Of a DNA stretch of 64,000 bases, positions 26,297 through 34,113 are shown in pieces. The first letter of the stretch is position 1; every line of letters starts with the position of its first letter. The stretch comes from JABDFW01 sp035550215 (GTDB taxonomy: Bacteria > Bacteroidota > Bacteroidia > Chitinophagales > Chitinophagaceae): NCBI GenBank assembly GCA_035550215.1, contig DASZPM010000004.1, forward strand, positions 186,001 to 250,000, in the 5' to 3' direction. Both the position numbers and the translations under genes were made by a program. The notes under the pieces are model-generated. The model was not told where the DNA came from. It saw only the letters and a list, made by a program, of their open reading frames with translations, and ran no database searches.

Positions 26297-26854
26297 TTAA
26301 ACCCTTAATGAACCACGGAAACCCCTGGCAGCGTAATATGATTCTGCGCCGTTGTGATAGAGGAATACTGTATTATACCGGCGATCGCAAAAAACAGCAC
26401 CCCCAAGTTTCCTGATGGCCGCGGGTGTTGCCACCCAGCTTGAGGTTTTTGTATCAAATTGCCCAACTTTCTGTAATGCCCGGTATTGTTCTTCTGTTAA
26501 AAGTTCAATGCCCATTACAGTTGCCATATTAACAGCGCTGTCTCCCGGTTTATATTGTTTTCTTGATGCCAGTGCTTCACTATCGTAACAAACATTTCTC
26601 CGGCCTTTAGGGCTTTCTGCCGAGCAGTCATAAAAAATATAATCACCCGTCTTTTTATCGTAATCAACAATATCAGGTTCGCCGCCGGTTATTTCCATTT
26701 CATTCAATGACCATAATTTGTCAGCATTTGCCTCCAGTTTTGCCAGTATTTCAGCCCATTTCAAGCCTTTATGCCGTTGCATATTCTTTTCAAAGCGCCC
26801 TTTCAGTGTTTCAAGTAATTCTTTCTCTTCCTTTGGCGACAATGCTTTTTTCAT
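26297..26854 (-). CDS. DUF4256 domain protein
   Basis: The 185-residue soluble protein spans a single domain. Recognisable elements are LSLNEMEITGGEPDIV-like sequence near residue 55, DYIFYDCSAESPKGRRNVCYD, and VFCDRRYNTVFLYHNGAESYY at the C-terminus. The family function is unknown. It is the last gene of a six-gene run starting with the ArsR-type regulator, with a 64-base gap to the VOC gene upstream. Such proteins are often found with other small cytoplasmic proteins of this operon. Confidence 0.8.
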   Translation of the reverse strand: MKKALSPKEEKELLETLKGRFEKNMQRHKGLKWAEILAKLEANADKLWSLNEMEITGGEPDIVDYDKKTGDYIFYDCSAESPKGRRNVCYDSEALASRKQYKPGDSAVNMATVMGIELLTEEQYRALQKVGQFDTKTSSWVATPAAIRKLGGAVFCDRRYNTVFLYHNGAESYYAARGFRGSLRV

Positions 26855-26918
26855 GACCTTAATGTTTTATACCTATTTGCGGATGCTGCCCTGTATGCAG
26901 TCACAATTTCTATTGCGG

Positions 26919-27347
26919 CTACTTCATAATATTAAACATCCAGCGTATGCCAAAGCGGTCTTTGCACGTACCCCAGTATCCCCAAAATTCATCATGGGGC
27001 GCTACGCCCTCTGTTCCACCTTCAGATAGTTCGCTGTATAGCCTGTCAGCCTCTTCTTTGGTGTCGGGACTTAAGCTAATAGTAAAATTGTTTCCCTCCA
27101 CCAGTTTTTGGCCCATGCTTTCAAGTATATCTGTTGCCATTATCTGTATACCGCCAAGTATGGGTAATGCTACATGCATCACTTTCATTTTGTCACTTTC
27201 TGACAATGCGGGCGCGCCTTGCCTCGGGGGCATATCGCCCATACGCATTAACGGGTTGGAAAATTCTGTTCCAAAAACTTTCTTGTAATGGTTAAATGCC
27301 TCTTCGGCATTGCCGGCAAAGTTTAAATAAATTGATACGTATGCCAT
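26919..27347 (-). CDS. VOC family protein, PhnB-like
   Basis: The 142-residue protein has a single glyoxalase/VOC-type fold (SIYLNFAGNAEEAFNHYKKVFGTEF, GTCKDRFGIRWMFNI). The PhnB-like subgroup is indicated by WGYWGTCKDRFGIRW at the end. The function within the subgroup is uncertain; it is not evidence of phosphonate breakdown. It is the fifth gene of the ArsR-headed run, 97 bases after the YdeI-type gene. Confidence 0.85.
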   Translation of the reverse strand: MAYVSIYLNFAGNAEEAFNHYKKVFGTEFSNPLMRMGDMPPRQGAPALSESDKMKVMHVALPILGGIQIMATDILESMGQKLVEGNNFTISLSPDTKEEADRLYSELSEGGTEGVAPHDEFWGYWGTCKDRFGIRWMFNIMK

Positions 27348-27444
27348 TGGTATTTTGTTTTATAGTGATTGAAATTTTAGCATCGAAGTACAAAGCATAA
27401 TAATATAAAAAAACTTGAAGAAACAATTTCAAGATTTGAACTTT

Positions 27445-28023
27445 TTAATCGTCCAACCCCTTGCCATCCAAAATTTGCTGCGTATATTTTTCGACCCTGG
27501 CCTCACGGGTTTTAGCCTGCTTTGCTGAAGAAAAATACAACAGGTATCCCTTTTGCCGTCCCGGGGTTAATGCGTAAAATGCTTTTTTAAGGGCATTGTT
27601 TTTATCTAATTTTTTTTGAAATTCTTCCGCAATTTTGAATTCGGCTGTTGTTTTAAGCTTAATTTTTACACCTGCTTCTTCCAGTTCAACAGCTTCAAAA
27701 ATATATTGCTTCAAAACCGCGGCCAGCTTATTTATTTCTGTAAGATTGGTGAACCTTACCTGGCGCGGTACCTGCACATTTTCTGTTTGTTGAATTAAAA
27801 TCCCCTTGTCATCCTTTAATAAGGCGCCTTTAAAAAATAACAGGGCGCAATATTCCTTAAACACGTGTATCAGCACAATGTTTTTCTTTTCAAAAGTATA
27901 ACATGGGCAACCCCATTTAAGCTCTTCAACCAGGTGGCAGTCAAGGATGATTGCTCTTAATTTTTGTATTTCTTTCTGCCACTTTCCCGCTTTGTTAAAA
28001 AAGAAATCAACCCTTGGATTCAT
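27445..28023 (-). CDS. YdeI/OmdA family protein with N-terminal DUF1801-type domain
   Basis: The 192-residue protein has two parts. The DUF1801-like first half has KWQKEIQKLRAIILD and ELKWGCPCYTFEKKN. The OmdA/YdeI C-terminus has ALTPGRQKGYLLYFSSAKQAKTREARVEK, a strongly conserved basic helix. Family roles are unclear. It starts 34 bases after the DoxX-like gene, so it belongs to the same run. Confidence 0.85.
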   Translation of the reverse strand: MNPRVDFFFNKAGKWQKEIQKLRAIILDCHLVEELKWGCPCYTFEKKNIVLIHVFKEYCALLFFKGALLKDDKGILIQQTENVQVPRQVRFTNLTEINKLAAVLKQYIFEAVELEEAGVKIKLKTTAEFKIAEEFQKKLDKNNALKKAFYALTPGRQKGYLLYFSSAKQAKTREARVEKYTQQILDGKGLDD

Positions 28024-28057
28024 GTTATTTACTATAAGAAAATAAAGTTATGAATGG

Positions 28058-28450
28058 TTATTTATTGACCGAAATCATTTTTCTGCCCGGAGGCCTGAAA
28101 TACCAGGAAGCCATGGTAAGAATTAATAGTAATAATGGAGGGAATATTTCACTCACCAAATCGCCTGCTGCTATATGAGAGAAGATGGCTCCGGTCATAA
28201 CAAAGAAAAAGCCGGCGTAGGCCCATTCCTTCAGCAAAGGGAATTTTGGGATTAACACAGCTACCACACCCAAAACTTTCGCGATGCCCAGCAGCGTGAG
28301 AAGATAGAGGGGATAGCCTAAATGCGCAAGGGTATCTACCCCGCCTCTGCCCGCCTTTGCTTTCAGCAATTGTACCAGGCCGGTTGACACCATGCCCAGC
28401 GCAAGCCATATAGTGGCAATCCAATAGATAATTTTATTTCTCTTTGACAT
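28058..28450 (-). CDS. DoxX-like membrane protein
   Basis: The 130-residue protein has four membrane segments (about 8-26, 48-68, 75-92 and 98-118). The motif KAKAGRGGVDTLAHLGYPLYLLTLLGIAKVLG is typical of DoxX-like proteins found with SRPBCC and ArsR genes. It starts six bases after the SRPBCC gene, showing tight coupling. It is a different subtype from the DoxX protein at 19654-20124. Confidence 0.85.
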   Translation of the reverse strand: MSKRNKIIYWIATIWLALGMVSTGLVQLLKAKAGRGGVDTLAHLGYPLYLLTLLGIAKVLGVVAVLIPKFPLLKEWAYAGFFFVMTGAIFSHIAAGDLVSEIFPPLLLLILTMASWYFRPPGRKMISVNK

Positions 28451-28456
28451 GGCATG

Positions 28457-28924
28457 CTATCTTAATTTGCTTACAACATCCTGTAACCGGTTATGCGCCC
28501 AGTTTATACCCTGCGCAAAAGGTAATTTAAGTACTTGATCTCTAAGTGCTGCAGATTCATACACCGAATGCATAGTTAATTTGCTGGTGTCATCACTTAG
28601 TTCTTCAAACGTTAAAACTTCAAGCTGCACACCAAAGGGAGTGTTCTCCATTTCAAACGTCCGGGTAATTTTTTTGTTAAGTGTAATTGCGTGTATGGCC
28701 CCGTTAGCCCTAAATGCAACATTGCCATTGGCATCGGTTGTTTCAAACTGGTAACCCCCGTGGTTATGGTTATCAAGTTTCAGCACTTTTGTTCCCATCC
28801 ACTGCTCAACAATGTCAGCCTCAGTATATGCTTTAAAAAGCAGTTCTACAGGCAAATCAAATTCCCTCGTAATTGTCAAGTCCTGCTTGCCTTCTTCGGC
28901 ATTGATTTTCGTTTTTTGTTCCAT
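28457..28924 (-). CDS. SRPBCC (AHSA1-type) domain protein
   Basis: The 155-residue protein is a single START-like domain with REFDLPVELLFKAYTEADIVEQWMG at the front. The C-terminal helix is LPFAQGINWAHNRLQDVVS. Such proteins bind small hydrophobic ligands and very often pair with ArsR-type regulators. The gene begins one base after the regulator's stop, a coupling seen in many genomes. Ligand unknown. Confidence 0.9.
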   Translation of the reverse strand: MEQKTKINAEEGKQDLTITREFDLPVELLFKAYTEADIVEQWMGTKVLKLDNHNHGGYQFETTDANGNVAFRANGAIHAITLNKKITRTFEMENTPFGVQLEVLTFEELSDDTSKLTMHSVYESAALRDQVLKLPFAQGINWAHNRLQDVVSKLR

Positions 28925-28925
28925 G

Positions 28926-29246
28926 TTATTTACTTTTATATTTTTTCATGATGGTTTCTAATTTGTTAAACCTGTCATCCCACATCTTGCGGAATGGTTC
29001 AATAAAGTCTGCTACTTCTTTCATTTTGTTTGCATTTATATGGTAATAAATTTCGCGCCCCTGTTGCTCCTGCTGAAGTAATTCGCATTCGGTTAGTATT
29101 TGCAGGTGCTTTGAAACTGTAGGCCTGGCTGTGTTAAAGTTTGCGGCTATGGCGCCTGCTGTTAAAGATTGGGAAGCAACCAGCAGCAAAATAGCCCTTC
29201 TTGTTGGGTCGGCTATTGCCTGGAATACATCACGTCTGAGGTTCAT
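28926..29246 (-). CDS. ArsR-type winged-helix regulator
   Basis: The 106-residue repressor has the helix-turn-helix block LTAGAIAANFNTARPTVSKHLQILTECELL and the wing GREIYYHINANKMKEV. It has a single Cys (in TECELL) and no ELCVC-type cluster, so it is unlikely to sense thiophilic metals by the classical site. It heads an operon with SRPBCC, DoxX-like, YdeI-type, VOC and DUF4256 genes. Two palindromes in its own promoter strongly suggest autoregulation. Confidence 0.92.
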   Translation of the reverse strand: MNLRRDVFQAIADPTRRAILLLVASQSLTAGAIAANFNTARPTVSKHLQILTECELLQQEQQGREIYYHINANKMKEVADFIEPFRKMWDDRFNKLETIMKKYKSK

Positions 29247-29249
29247 TAT

Positions 29250-29295
29250 GTAGCTATTTGACTACAAATATATGCGTAGTTATTTAACTACACAA
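29250..29295 (-). promoter_or_regulatory. Promoter and tandem ArsR operators
   Basis: On the minus strand, TTG (29295-29293), 20 bases, then TATATTTG (29272-29265) form a good promoter. GTAGTTATTTAACTAC (29276-29291), a perfect 7+2+7 palindrome, fills the spacer. A near copy, GTAGCTATTTGACTAC (29250-29265), covers the last -7 base and the expected transcription start; copy centres are 26 bases apart. Bound repressor would block polymerase. Confidence 0.75.
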
Positions 29296-29407
29296 TTTTT
29301 TTTGAATATTTTTTTAAAACCGCCTTTGTGCCTTTTACGCTTGCCCGGTTATCACATATAGCAACCTGGCTTAAACCTCGTAAAAAGGTTATTCGGTATT
29401 TAGCTTT

Positions 29408-29415
29408 TATTTTTG
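29408..29415 (+). promoter_or_regulatory. Promoter -7 element of hemW
   Basis: TATTTTTG fits TANNTTTG and lies 17 bases before the ATG at 29433. No TTG at the expected -33 position. Confidence 0.4.
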
Positions 29416-29432
29416 CCGTTTAATAGTAAACC

Positions 29433-30557
29433 ATGGCAGGTATTTATATACATATTCCTTATTGCAAAAAGGCTTGTCATTATTGCAATTTTCATTTTTC
29501 CACGACAAGGTATAATATGCCTGCGATGGTTCAGGCCATTATTGAGGAAGCGGGTTTACGCGCCGGTTATATTAAAGGCAATATCAGCACGATTTATTTT
29601 GGAGGTGGAACTCCTTCAATATTGCTGACTGATGACTGCAGCTTAATGCTTGAAAAAATGTACCGGTTGTTTGATGTAGATGACAATGTTGAAATAACGC
29701 TGGAAGCCAACCCCGATGATATTAATGAACAAAAACTGGCGATATGGCGGCAGGCCGGCATCAACAGGCTTAGTATAGGTGTGCAATCTTTTTTTGAGGA
29801 TGACCTGCGGTGGATGAACCGGGCGCATAGCACGGCCCAGGCAATGCAAAGCATTCAGCGTGCACAGGAGGCAGGGTTTGATAATATTACTATTGACCTT
29901 ATTTATGGCACACCCACCCTTACTGATGAACAGTGGAAGCATAATGTGCAAACGGCTGTGTCTCTCAACATCGCGCATCTATCCTGCTATGCTTTAACCG
30001 TAGAGCCAAAGACTGCACTTGAAAAAATGATTGCTGCCCACAAAATTACCCCCGTTGATGCGGAGAAGCAGAGCAGGCATTTTGAATTGCTGATGCAATG
30101 GATGCATGACGCAGGTTATGAGCATTATGAAATATCCAACTTTGCAAAGCCAGGTATGCGCAGCCGGCATAACAGTAATTACTGGAAGGGGGCTCATTAT
30201 ATTGGGCTCGGGCCTTCTGCGCACTCATTCAACGGTGTAAGCAGGCAGTGGAATATTGCCAATAATGCCCTTTACTTAGAAAGCCTTAGTAAAAATGTTA
30301 TTCCTTTTGAGATAGAATACCTTACCCGGCCTCAGCAGCTAAACGAGTATATTATGACAAGTTTGCGTACGATGGAAGGACTTTCACTGCAGTACGTGGA
30401 TGAACGCTGGGGAAGCGGTTTTGTAAAAGAACTGGAAAATGAAGCTGCGACTTTTTTGAAGGCTGAAAGGATGGTTATTAAAGACAACCACATGATACTT
30501 ACCAACACGGGCAAACTCTTTGCTGATGGTATAGCAGCTGCGCTTTTTGTGCTGTAA
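29433..30557 (+). CDS. hemW: Radical SAM haem chaperone HemW
   Basis: The 374-residue protein starts MAGIYIHIPYCKKACHYCNF, with the CxxxCxxC cluster and the following Tyr typical of the HemN/HemW group. It also has IYFGGGTPSIL, NRLSIGVQSF and DLIYGTPTLT. An extra Cys-containing element needed for true coproporphyrinogen oxidase activity is not evident, and length fits HemW, a haem-delivery protein. HemW is favoured over HemN, though the two are hard to tell apart by eye. It starts 186 bases from the divergent ArsR operon. Confidence 0.9.
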   Translation: MAGIYIHIPYCKKACHYCNFHFSTTRYNMPAMVQAIIEEAGLRAGYIKGNISTIYFGGGTPSILLTDDCSLMLEKMYRLFDVDDNVEITLEANPDDINEQKLAIWRQAGINRLSIGVQSFFEDDLRWMNRAHSTAQAMQSIQRAQEAGFDNITIDLIYGTPTLTDEQWKHNVQTAVSLNIAHLSCYALTVEPKTALEKMIAAHKITPVDAEKQSRHFELLMQWMHDAGYEHYEISNFAKPGMRSRHNSNYWKGAHYIGLGPSAHSFNGVSRQWNIANNALYLESLSKNVIPFEIEYLTRPQQLNEYIMTSLRTMEGLSLQYVDERWGSGFVKELENEAATFLKAERMVIKDNHMILTNTGKLFADGIAAALFVL

Positions 30558-30598
30558 TAATTTATTTTTCATCAACCTTTATCCTTTTTTAATCCAGG

Positions 30599-30629
30599 TT
30601 GAAAAACCAATGCTGTAATTTTATCTTTT
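30599..30629 (+). promoter_or_regulatory. Promoter of the double-OmpA gene
   Basis: TTG (30599-30601), 20 bases, then TATCTTTT (30622-30629), one base off TANNTTTG; the ATG at 30664 follows 34 bases later. Confidence 0.4.
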
Positions 30630-30663
30630 CTTGCAGATAATCCGTATTAAACTAATCTTCTCT

Positions 30664-31770
30664 ATGAACAAAAACAGGTTCCTGCTATTTATTGCACTAG
30701 CATTTAGTTTTGCATCGTTACATGCACAGCAGGCTGATTCAATAAAAGTGAAAGTGTATTTTGCACTTGATAAGTACAATATATCCCCTGCAGCTAAACA
30801 AACCTTAGACGCCTTTATCGCGCACCACAAAGAAATTACCTGGATAAATATAGAGGCATTTACAGACAGCCGCGCGAGCGTTGCATATAACGATGTTTTG
30901 GCAATGAACAGGGCAAAGTCTGTACAAAACTACCTTTTAAATAACGGGCTGTCAAAAACTACAGAAACGCATATTAACGCCTTTGGCAAAAGAAAGTTGC
31001 TTGATTTAGGCAATACCGAAGCTGCTTATCAAAATAACAGGGTAGTTATTTTAACGTGTTATGTAAAAGCGCCTGTAATGGCGCAACAACCAAAGCCGGC
31101 CTTGCCGCCTGCTGATACAGTAAAACCTAAGCCTGTACCACCGCCGCCCCCAAAAGATACGATCAAAATAGCGCCGCCTGTAGTTGAACAAAAGCATGAT
31201 ACTGTTAAACCGCAACAGGTAATTACCGCACCACCGGTGGTAACTGTGTCACCGGCAGATACGATAAAGACGCAGCCACAAACACAGCCGGACACATTAA
31301 AGCCTGCTATAGAAGTAAAAGAAACCGTACCAACCGGCGAAGTTGACCATGGGCTTGAGCAGCGTATCCTGGAGGTAATTAAACACGCCAGGATAGGTGA
31401 ATCGTTTGTATTACATACCATATATTTTGTGGAGGGCCGTCATGTATTTGCAAAAGAAGCGGCAACCCCATTGAAGGCTGTGCTGGAAGTTATGAAGTCC
31501 CGGCCGACACTGGAATTAGAGATACAGGGACATGTTTGTTGTACCGACTCCCTCGCGGAGGATGCACTGGATTTTGATACGCATCTTTTTGACCTTTCTT
31601 ATGCACGGGCACAAGCTGTAGCGGATTACCTGGTAAAAAATGGCATTGCGCGGGAAAGGGTACAATCACTTACAGGCTTTGGTTCAAGACGGCGCATTAT
31701 TTACCCTGAAAAAACGACGGCGGACCGCAACCGCAACCGGCGGGTCGAGTTTAAAATCCTCAAGAAATAA
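30664..31770 (+). CDS. Secreted protein with two OmpA-C domains
   Basis: The 368-residue protein has a signal peptide (1-21, ending LHAQ). A first OmpA_C domain (about 26-132) has KVKVYFALDKYNISP and NRAKSVQNYLLNNG, ending AYQNNRVVIL. A linker rich in Pro, Lys and Thr follows (about 140-225, with repeated PADTxK units). The second OmpA_C domain (about 240-368) has SYARAQAVADYLVKNG and ends DRNRNRRVEFKILKK. OmpA_C domains bind peptidoglycan; two in one chain could bridge glycan strands. The second domain holds a CC pair (VCCTDSL). An upstream start at 30631 would add 11 residues before the signal peptide, so 30664 is preferred. Confidence 0.85.
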   Translation: MNKNRFLLFIALAFSFASLHAQQADSIKVKVYFALDKYNISPAAKQTLDAFIAHHKEITWINIEAFTDSRASVAYNDVLAMNRAKSVQNYLLNNGLSKTTETHINAFGKRKLLDLGNTEAAYQNNRVVILTCYVKAPVMAQQPKPALPPADTVKPKPVPPPPPKDTIKIAPPVVEQKHDTVKPQQVITAPPVVTVSPADTIKTQPQTQPDTLKPAIEVKETVPTGEVDHGLEQRILEVIKHARIGESFVLHTIYFVEGRHVFAKEAATPLKAVLEVMKSRPTLELEIQGHVCCTDSLAEDALDFDTHLFDLSYARAQAVADYLVKNGIARERVQSLTGFGSRRRIIYPEKTTADRNRNRRVEFKILKK

Positions 31771-31802
31771 CAACCTTTTTTATTTAGCAGAAACCAGATA
31801 AT

Positions 31803-32294
31803 ATGACAACGAGGCAATTTATTACATGCTTATTTATAATACCGGTTTTGCTATATGGCTGCTCGGCACCATACCAGGTCACTACCAATGTTAAATTAAG
31901 GTACACCTGGCAGGTAAGCAGTATTACCATTGATGGCGAGCTGGCGGGTACAACCATAACCGCCCCGGTTTTTGAGGATGCTTCTATTTATTGCCTGCGG
32001 GACAGTAAATGGTCTTTTTATGATGAGGGCAGTGGAATTTATGTGATTAACAGCGCTGATACAATTAACTGTATAAAAGGTACCCGGAAAATTAACTGGG
32101 AGGTAGTAACATTAAAAGGTAAATCGCACTACCTGCAATTTTACCGCTATAATGCACCCAAAGGTGTACCCACCGACAGGTTTACACCCTATATTGCTGA
32201 AATTACAGAGCTTTCGAAAACAACAATGGTATTAAAATATCCTATTAAATATCACGGCAAAACCGGTAATCTTATTATAACACTTGCCAAGTAG
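31803..32294 (+). CDS. Lipocalin-like lipoprotein
   Basis: The 163-residue protein has a lipobox (LLYGC, Cys20) and a mature part of alternating strands (KLRYTWQVSSITIDGE, SKWSFYDEGSGIYVI, INWEVVTLKGKSHYLQF). This is like the small lipocalin-type lipoproteins of this phylum. It starts 32 bases after the double-OmpA gene on the same strand and is followed by a strong terminator, so both are probably one transcript. Exact ligand or role is unknown. Confidence 0.7.
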   Translation: MTTRQFITCLFIIPVLLYGCSAPYQVTTNVKLRYTWQVSSITIDGELAGTTITAPVFEDASIYCLRDSKWSFYDEGSGIYVINSADTINCIKGTRKINWEVVTLKGKSHYLQFYRYNAPKGVPTDRFTPYIAEITELSKTTMVLKYPIKYHGKTGNLIITLAK

Positions 32295-32314
32295 CCCCTT
32301 GGTCATTAATAAAA

Positions 32315-32344
32315 AAATCCCGGCTTGTTAAAGGGCCGGGATTT
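32315..32344. terminator. Bidirectional intrinsic terminator
   Basis: AAATCCCGGC (32315-32324) pairs perfectly with GCCGGGATTT (32335-32344) around a 10-base loop; an A-rich run precedes the stem (32308-32317), serving as a T-run for the minus strand. It separates the lipoprotein gene from the convergent serpin gene. Confidence 0.8.
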
Positions 32345-32365
32345 ATCAAATATTCAACAAGCCAG

Positions 32366-33589
32366 TTAGTTTTTTGACGGGTCATTTAATATCCCTGTAA
32401 ACAGTATCATTCCTGTTTGTTTTTCTGCAATTACATACAAAAAAGGGTGGTCAAAAGTTATTGCTTCCGGTGGGGCAGCCGATGTCATACCCATACCGGC
32501 GCCGGATACCGCCGCCGCTTCAGTTCCTTCCTCATCCACCTTAATGTAGGTTTTATGAACAGCCTTTGTAATTTCAACATGAGCATTATACATTTTTGAA
32601 AAATCGGCTGCGCCGGTAAATGCAATGTGCATGCCCAGCGCAGACAGTTCTGCTTTCATATCATCAATATTATAGCTGTATTCCCACTTCGGCATAACAA
32701 GTTTTATCCGCAAAGGTTTCATACCTGTAATAATACCTTTTAACGCCGTTGCATCAAGGCTCCCTGCAAATTCATTAACCGCTTTTGCGTTGTTTTTGCT
32801 TTGCAGCAAATACATGCTGTAGCTGTTACCGCCGCCATAAGGCATTTCGACTGCATTATAGCCTTCATCATAATAAATATCAGTGGTGAGCTGCTGCTGC
32901 ATAAATGGCACGTTTATTTTGGAACCATCCTGCAAATAAAAAGAAGCAGTGTGTGTATCCTGCGATTTAAAAGCAAACTTCCATCCACCTTTAAAATAAA
33001 TAGCGTTTATCAGGAACATGAGCATATTGTCGGGTATGGCGTCTATGATTTTGGTTATTTTATTTTTGGTATTTTCAGCCGCCCAGTTATTTATTGCGTC
33101 AACTGTTGTCATAGGCTGCAAATCAGCTTTATAATAGCTGGCATTTATATCAAGAAACGATTGCAATGGTTGCGCCGTATGTTGTTTGTACCAAATTGAA
33201 TTGGCAATATACATTGCGACTTTGTTATCTTCTGCTGGTAATTGCTCAATAAGCGCTTTACATGTGGCGTTAAGGTCATTTATGTTTATGCCGCTTAGTT
33301 GCAGCACTTCTGTCATCGAGTCTTTAGTAGCATTGTCTGCACCATTGTAAACCATACCCAGCGCTAAATATATACTTAAGGGAGAGATGAGTTTATTGTT
33401 ATTTGCTGCATCGCTTTGCAGGGTTGCTCTTAAAAAATTCAGCGCAAAATGATTATTCGCATCAACTACCGCCGTGCCGTTTACCGGGAGTGTAACAGTA
33501 TTTGTTATGTCTCCGCCTCCACCACTTTTTTTGCAGGAAAGGGTGGTGAAAACTGCTGCAGCTAATATTGCGTAAACTTGTATTCTCAT
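32366..33589 (-). CDS. Serpin family lipoprotein
   Basis: The 407-residue protein has a lipobox ending TTLSC and a GGGG-containing spacer, so it should be anchored in the membrane. The serpin fold follows, with LISPLSIYLALGMVYNGADNATKDSM, NAIYFKGGWKFAF and the hinge VDEEGTEAAAV (from about residue 351) leading to the reactive-centre loop GAGMGMTSAAPPE. The final FDHPFLYVIAEKQTGMILFTG is a family hallmark. The intact hinge suggests an inhibitory serpin. The scissile residue is Thr, Ser or Met by counting, which would suit an elastase-like or subtilisin-like target; this is inference. An upstream start at 33610 is less likely. Confidence 0.92.
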   Translation of the reverse strand: MRIQVYAILAAAVFTTLSCKKSGGGGDITNTVTLPVNGTAVVDANNHFALNFLRATLQSDAANNNKLISPLSIYLALGMVYNGADNATKDSMTEVLQLSGININDLNATCKALIEQLPAEDNKVAMYIANSIWYKQHTAQPLQSFLDINASYYKADLQPMTTVDAINNWAAENTKNKITKIIDAIPDNMLMFLINAIYFKGGWKFAFKSQDTHTASFYLQDGSKINVPFMQQQLTTDIYYDEGYNAVEMPYGGGNSYSMYLLQSKNNAKAVNEFAGSLDATALKGIITGMKPLRIKLVMPKWEYSYNIDDMKAELSALGMHIAFTGAADFSKMYNAHVEITKAVHKTYIKVDEEGTEAAAVSGAGMGMTSAAPPEAITFDHPFLYVIAEKQTGMILFTGILNDPSKN

Positions 33590-33833
33590 GATTTTGGAGG
33601 TATGTTGCAATGTTTGACTACAGAATTGGCAAAAGTGTTGCGATGTCTAAAAAATAACAGTTAAGAGGGATTATTGATTAGAAGTAAGAATACATTTGTC
33701 CCTTTGTCTAATCATTTAGCTATCATTCTTTTACAACATTAAAATTTAAAAAAATAATATATTAAAAGGCTGTTGGCAACATTCTTGCTAACAAACCACA
33801 AATTCATTTTTTTTAATTTTAAAACGCTAATTT

Positions 33834-34016
33834 ATGAAGAAGATCATCCTGGCATGCGGTGTTGCATTTACCGCTCTTGCATTCTGCTTTAACAACTTTG
33901 CAGGTGCTGCTCCAAAACACGAAACAACGTCTAAGTACGCGGTAAATGACACCATCCCTAAAAAGGATACCACGAAGAAAGACACAAGCGGTACAATGCT
34001 TTTACAGCTTAAATAA
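33834..34016 (+). CDS. Small secreted Lys/Thr/Asp-rich protein
   Basis: The 60-residue protein has a clear signal peptide (about 1-25, ending AGAA). A short hydrophilic mature part follows, with a KKDTTKKDTSG tail of KKDT-like units. It is preceded by 240 bases of AT-rich DNA with no other gene and followed, 47 bases later, by a strong hairpin, which supports it as a free-standing transcribed unit. Start and stop are clean. No family is recognised; similar short cationic secreted proteins are common in this phylum but poorly studied. Confidence 0.65.
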   Translation: MKKIILACGVAFTALAFCFNNFAGAAPKHETTSKYAVNDTIPKKDTTKKDTSGTMLLQLK

Positions 34017-34063
34017 CCTGTACCGGGAAGGATATTTACATTTTAATGTTTTTACCTTGTTGC

Positions 34064-34109
34064 AAAGCTTTTATTTAAGCATAATTACCCTGCTTAAATA
34101 AAGGCTTTT
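34064..34109. terminator. Terminator hairpin between convergent genes
   Basis: AAAGCTTTTATTTAAGCA (34064-34081) pairs, with one small mismatch, with TGCTTAAATAAAGGCTTT (34091-34108), followed by TTG. The loop is nine bases. It ends four bases before the stop of the convergent dioxygenase gene and can serve both directions. Confidence 0.65.
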
Positions 34110-34113
34110 GTCT

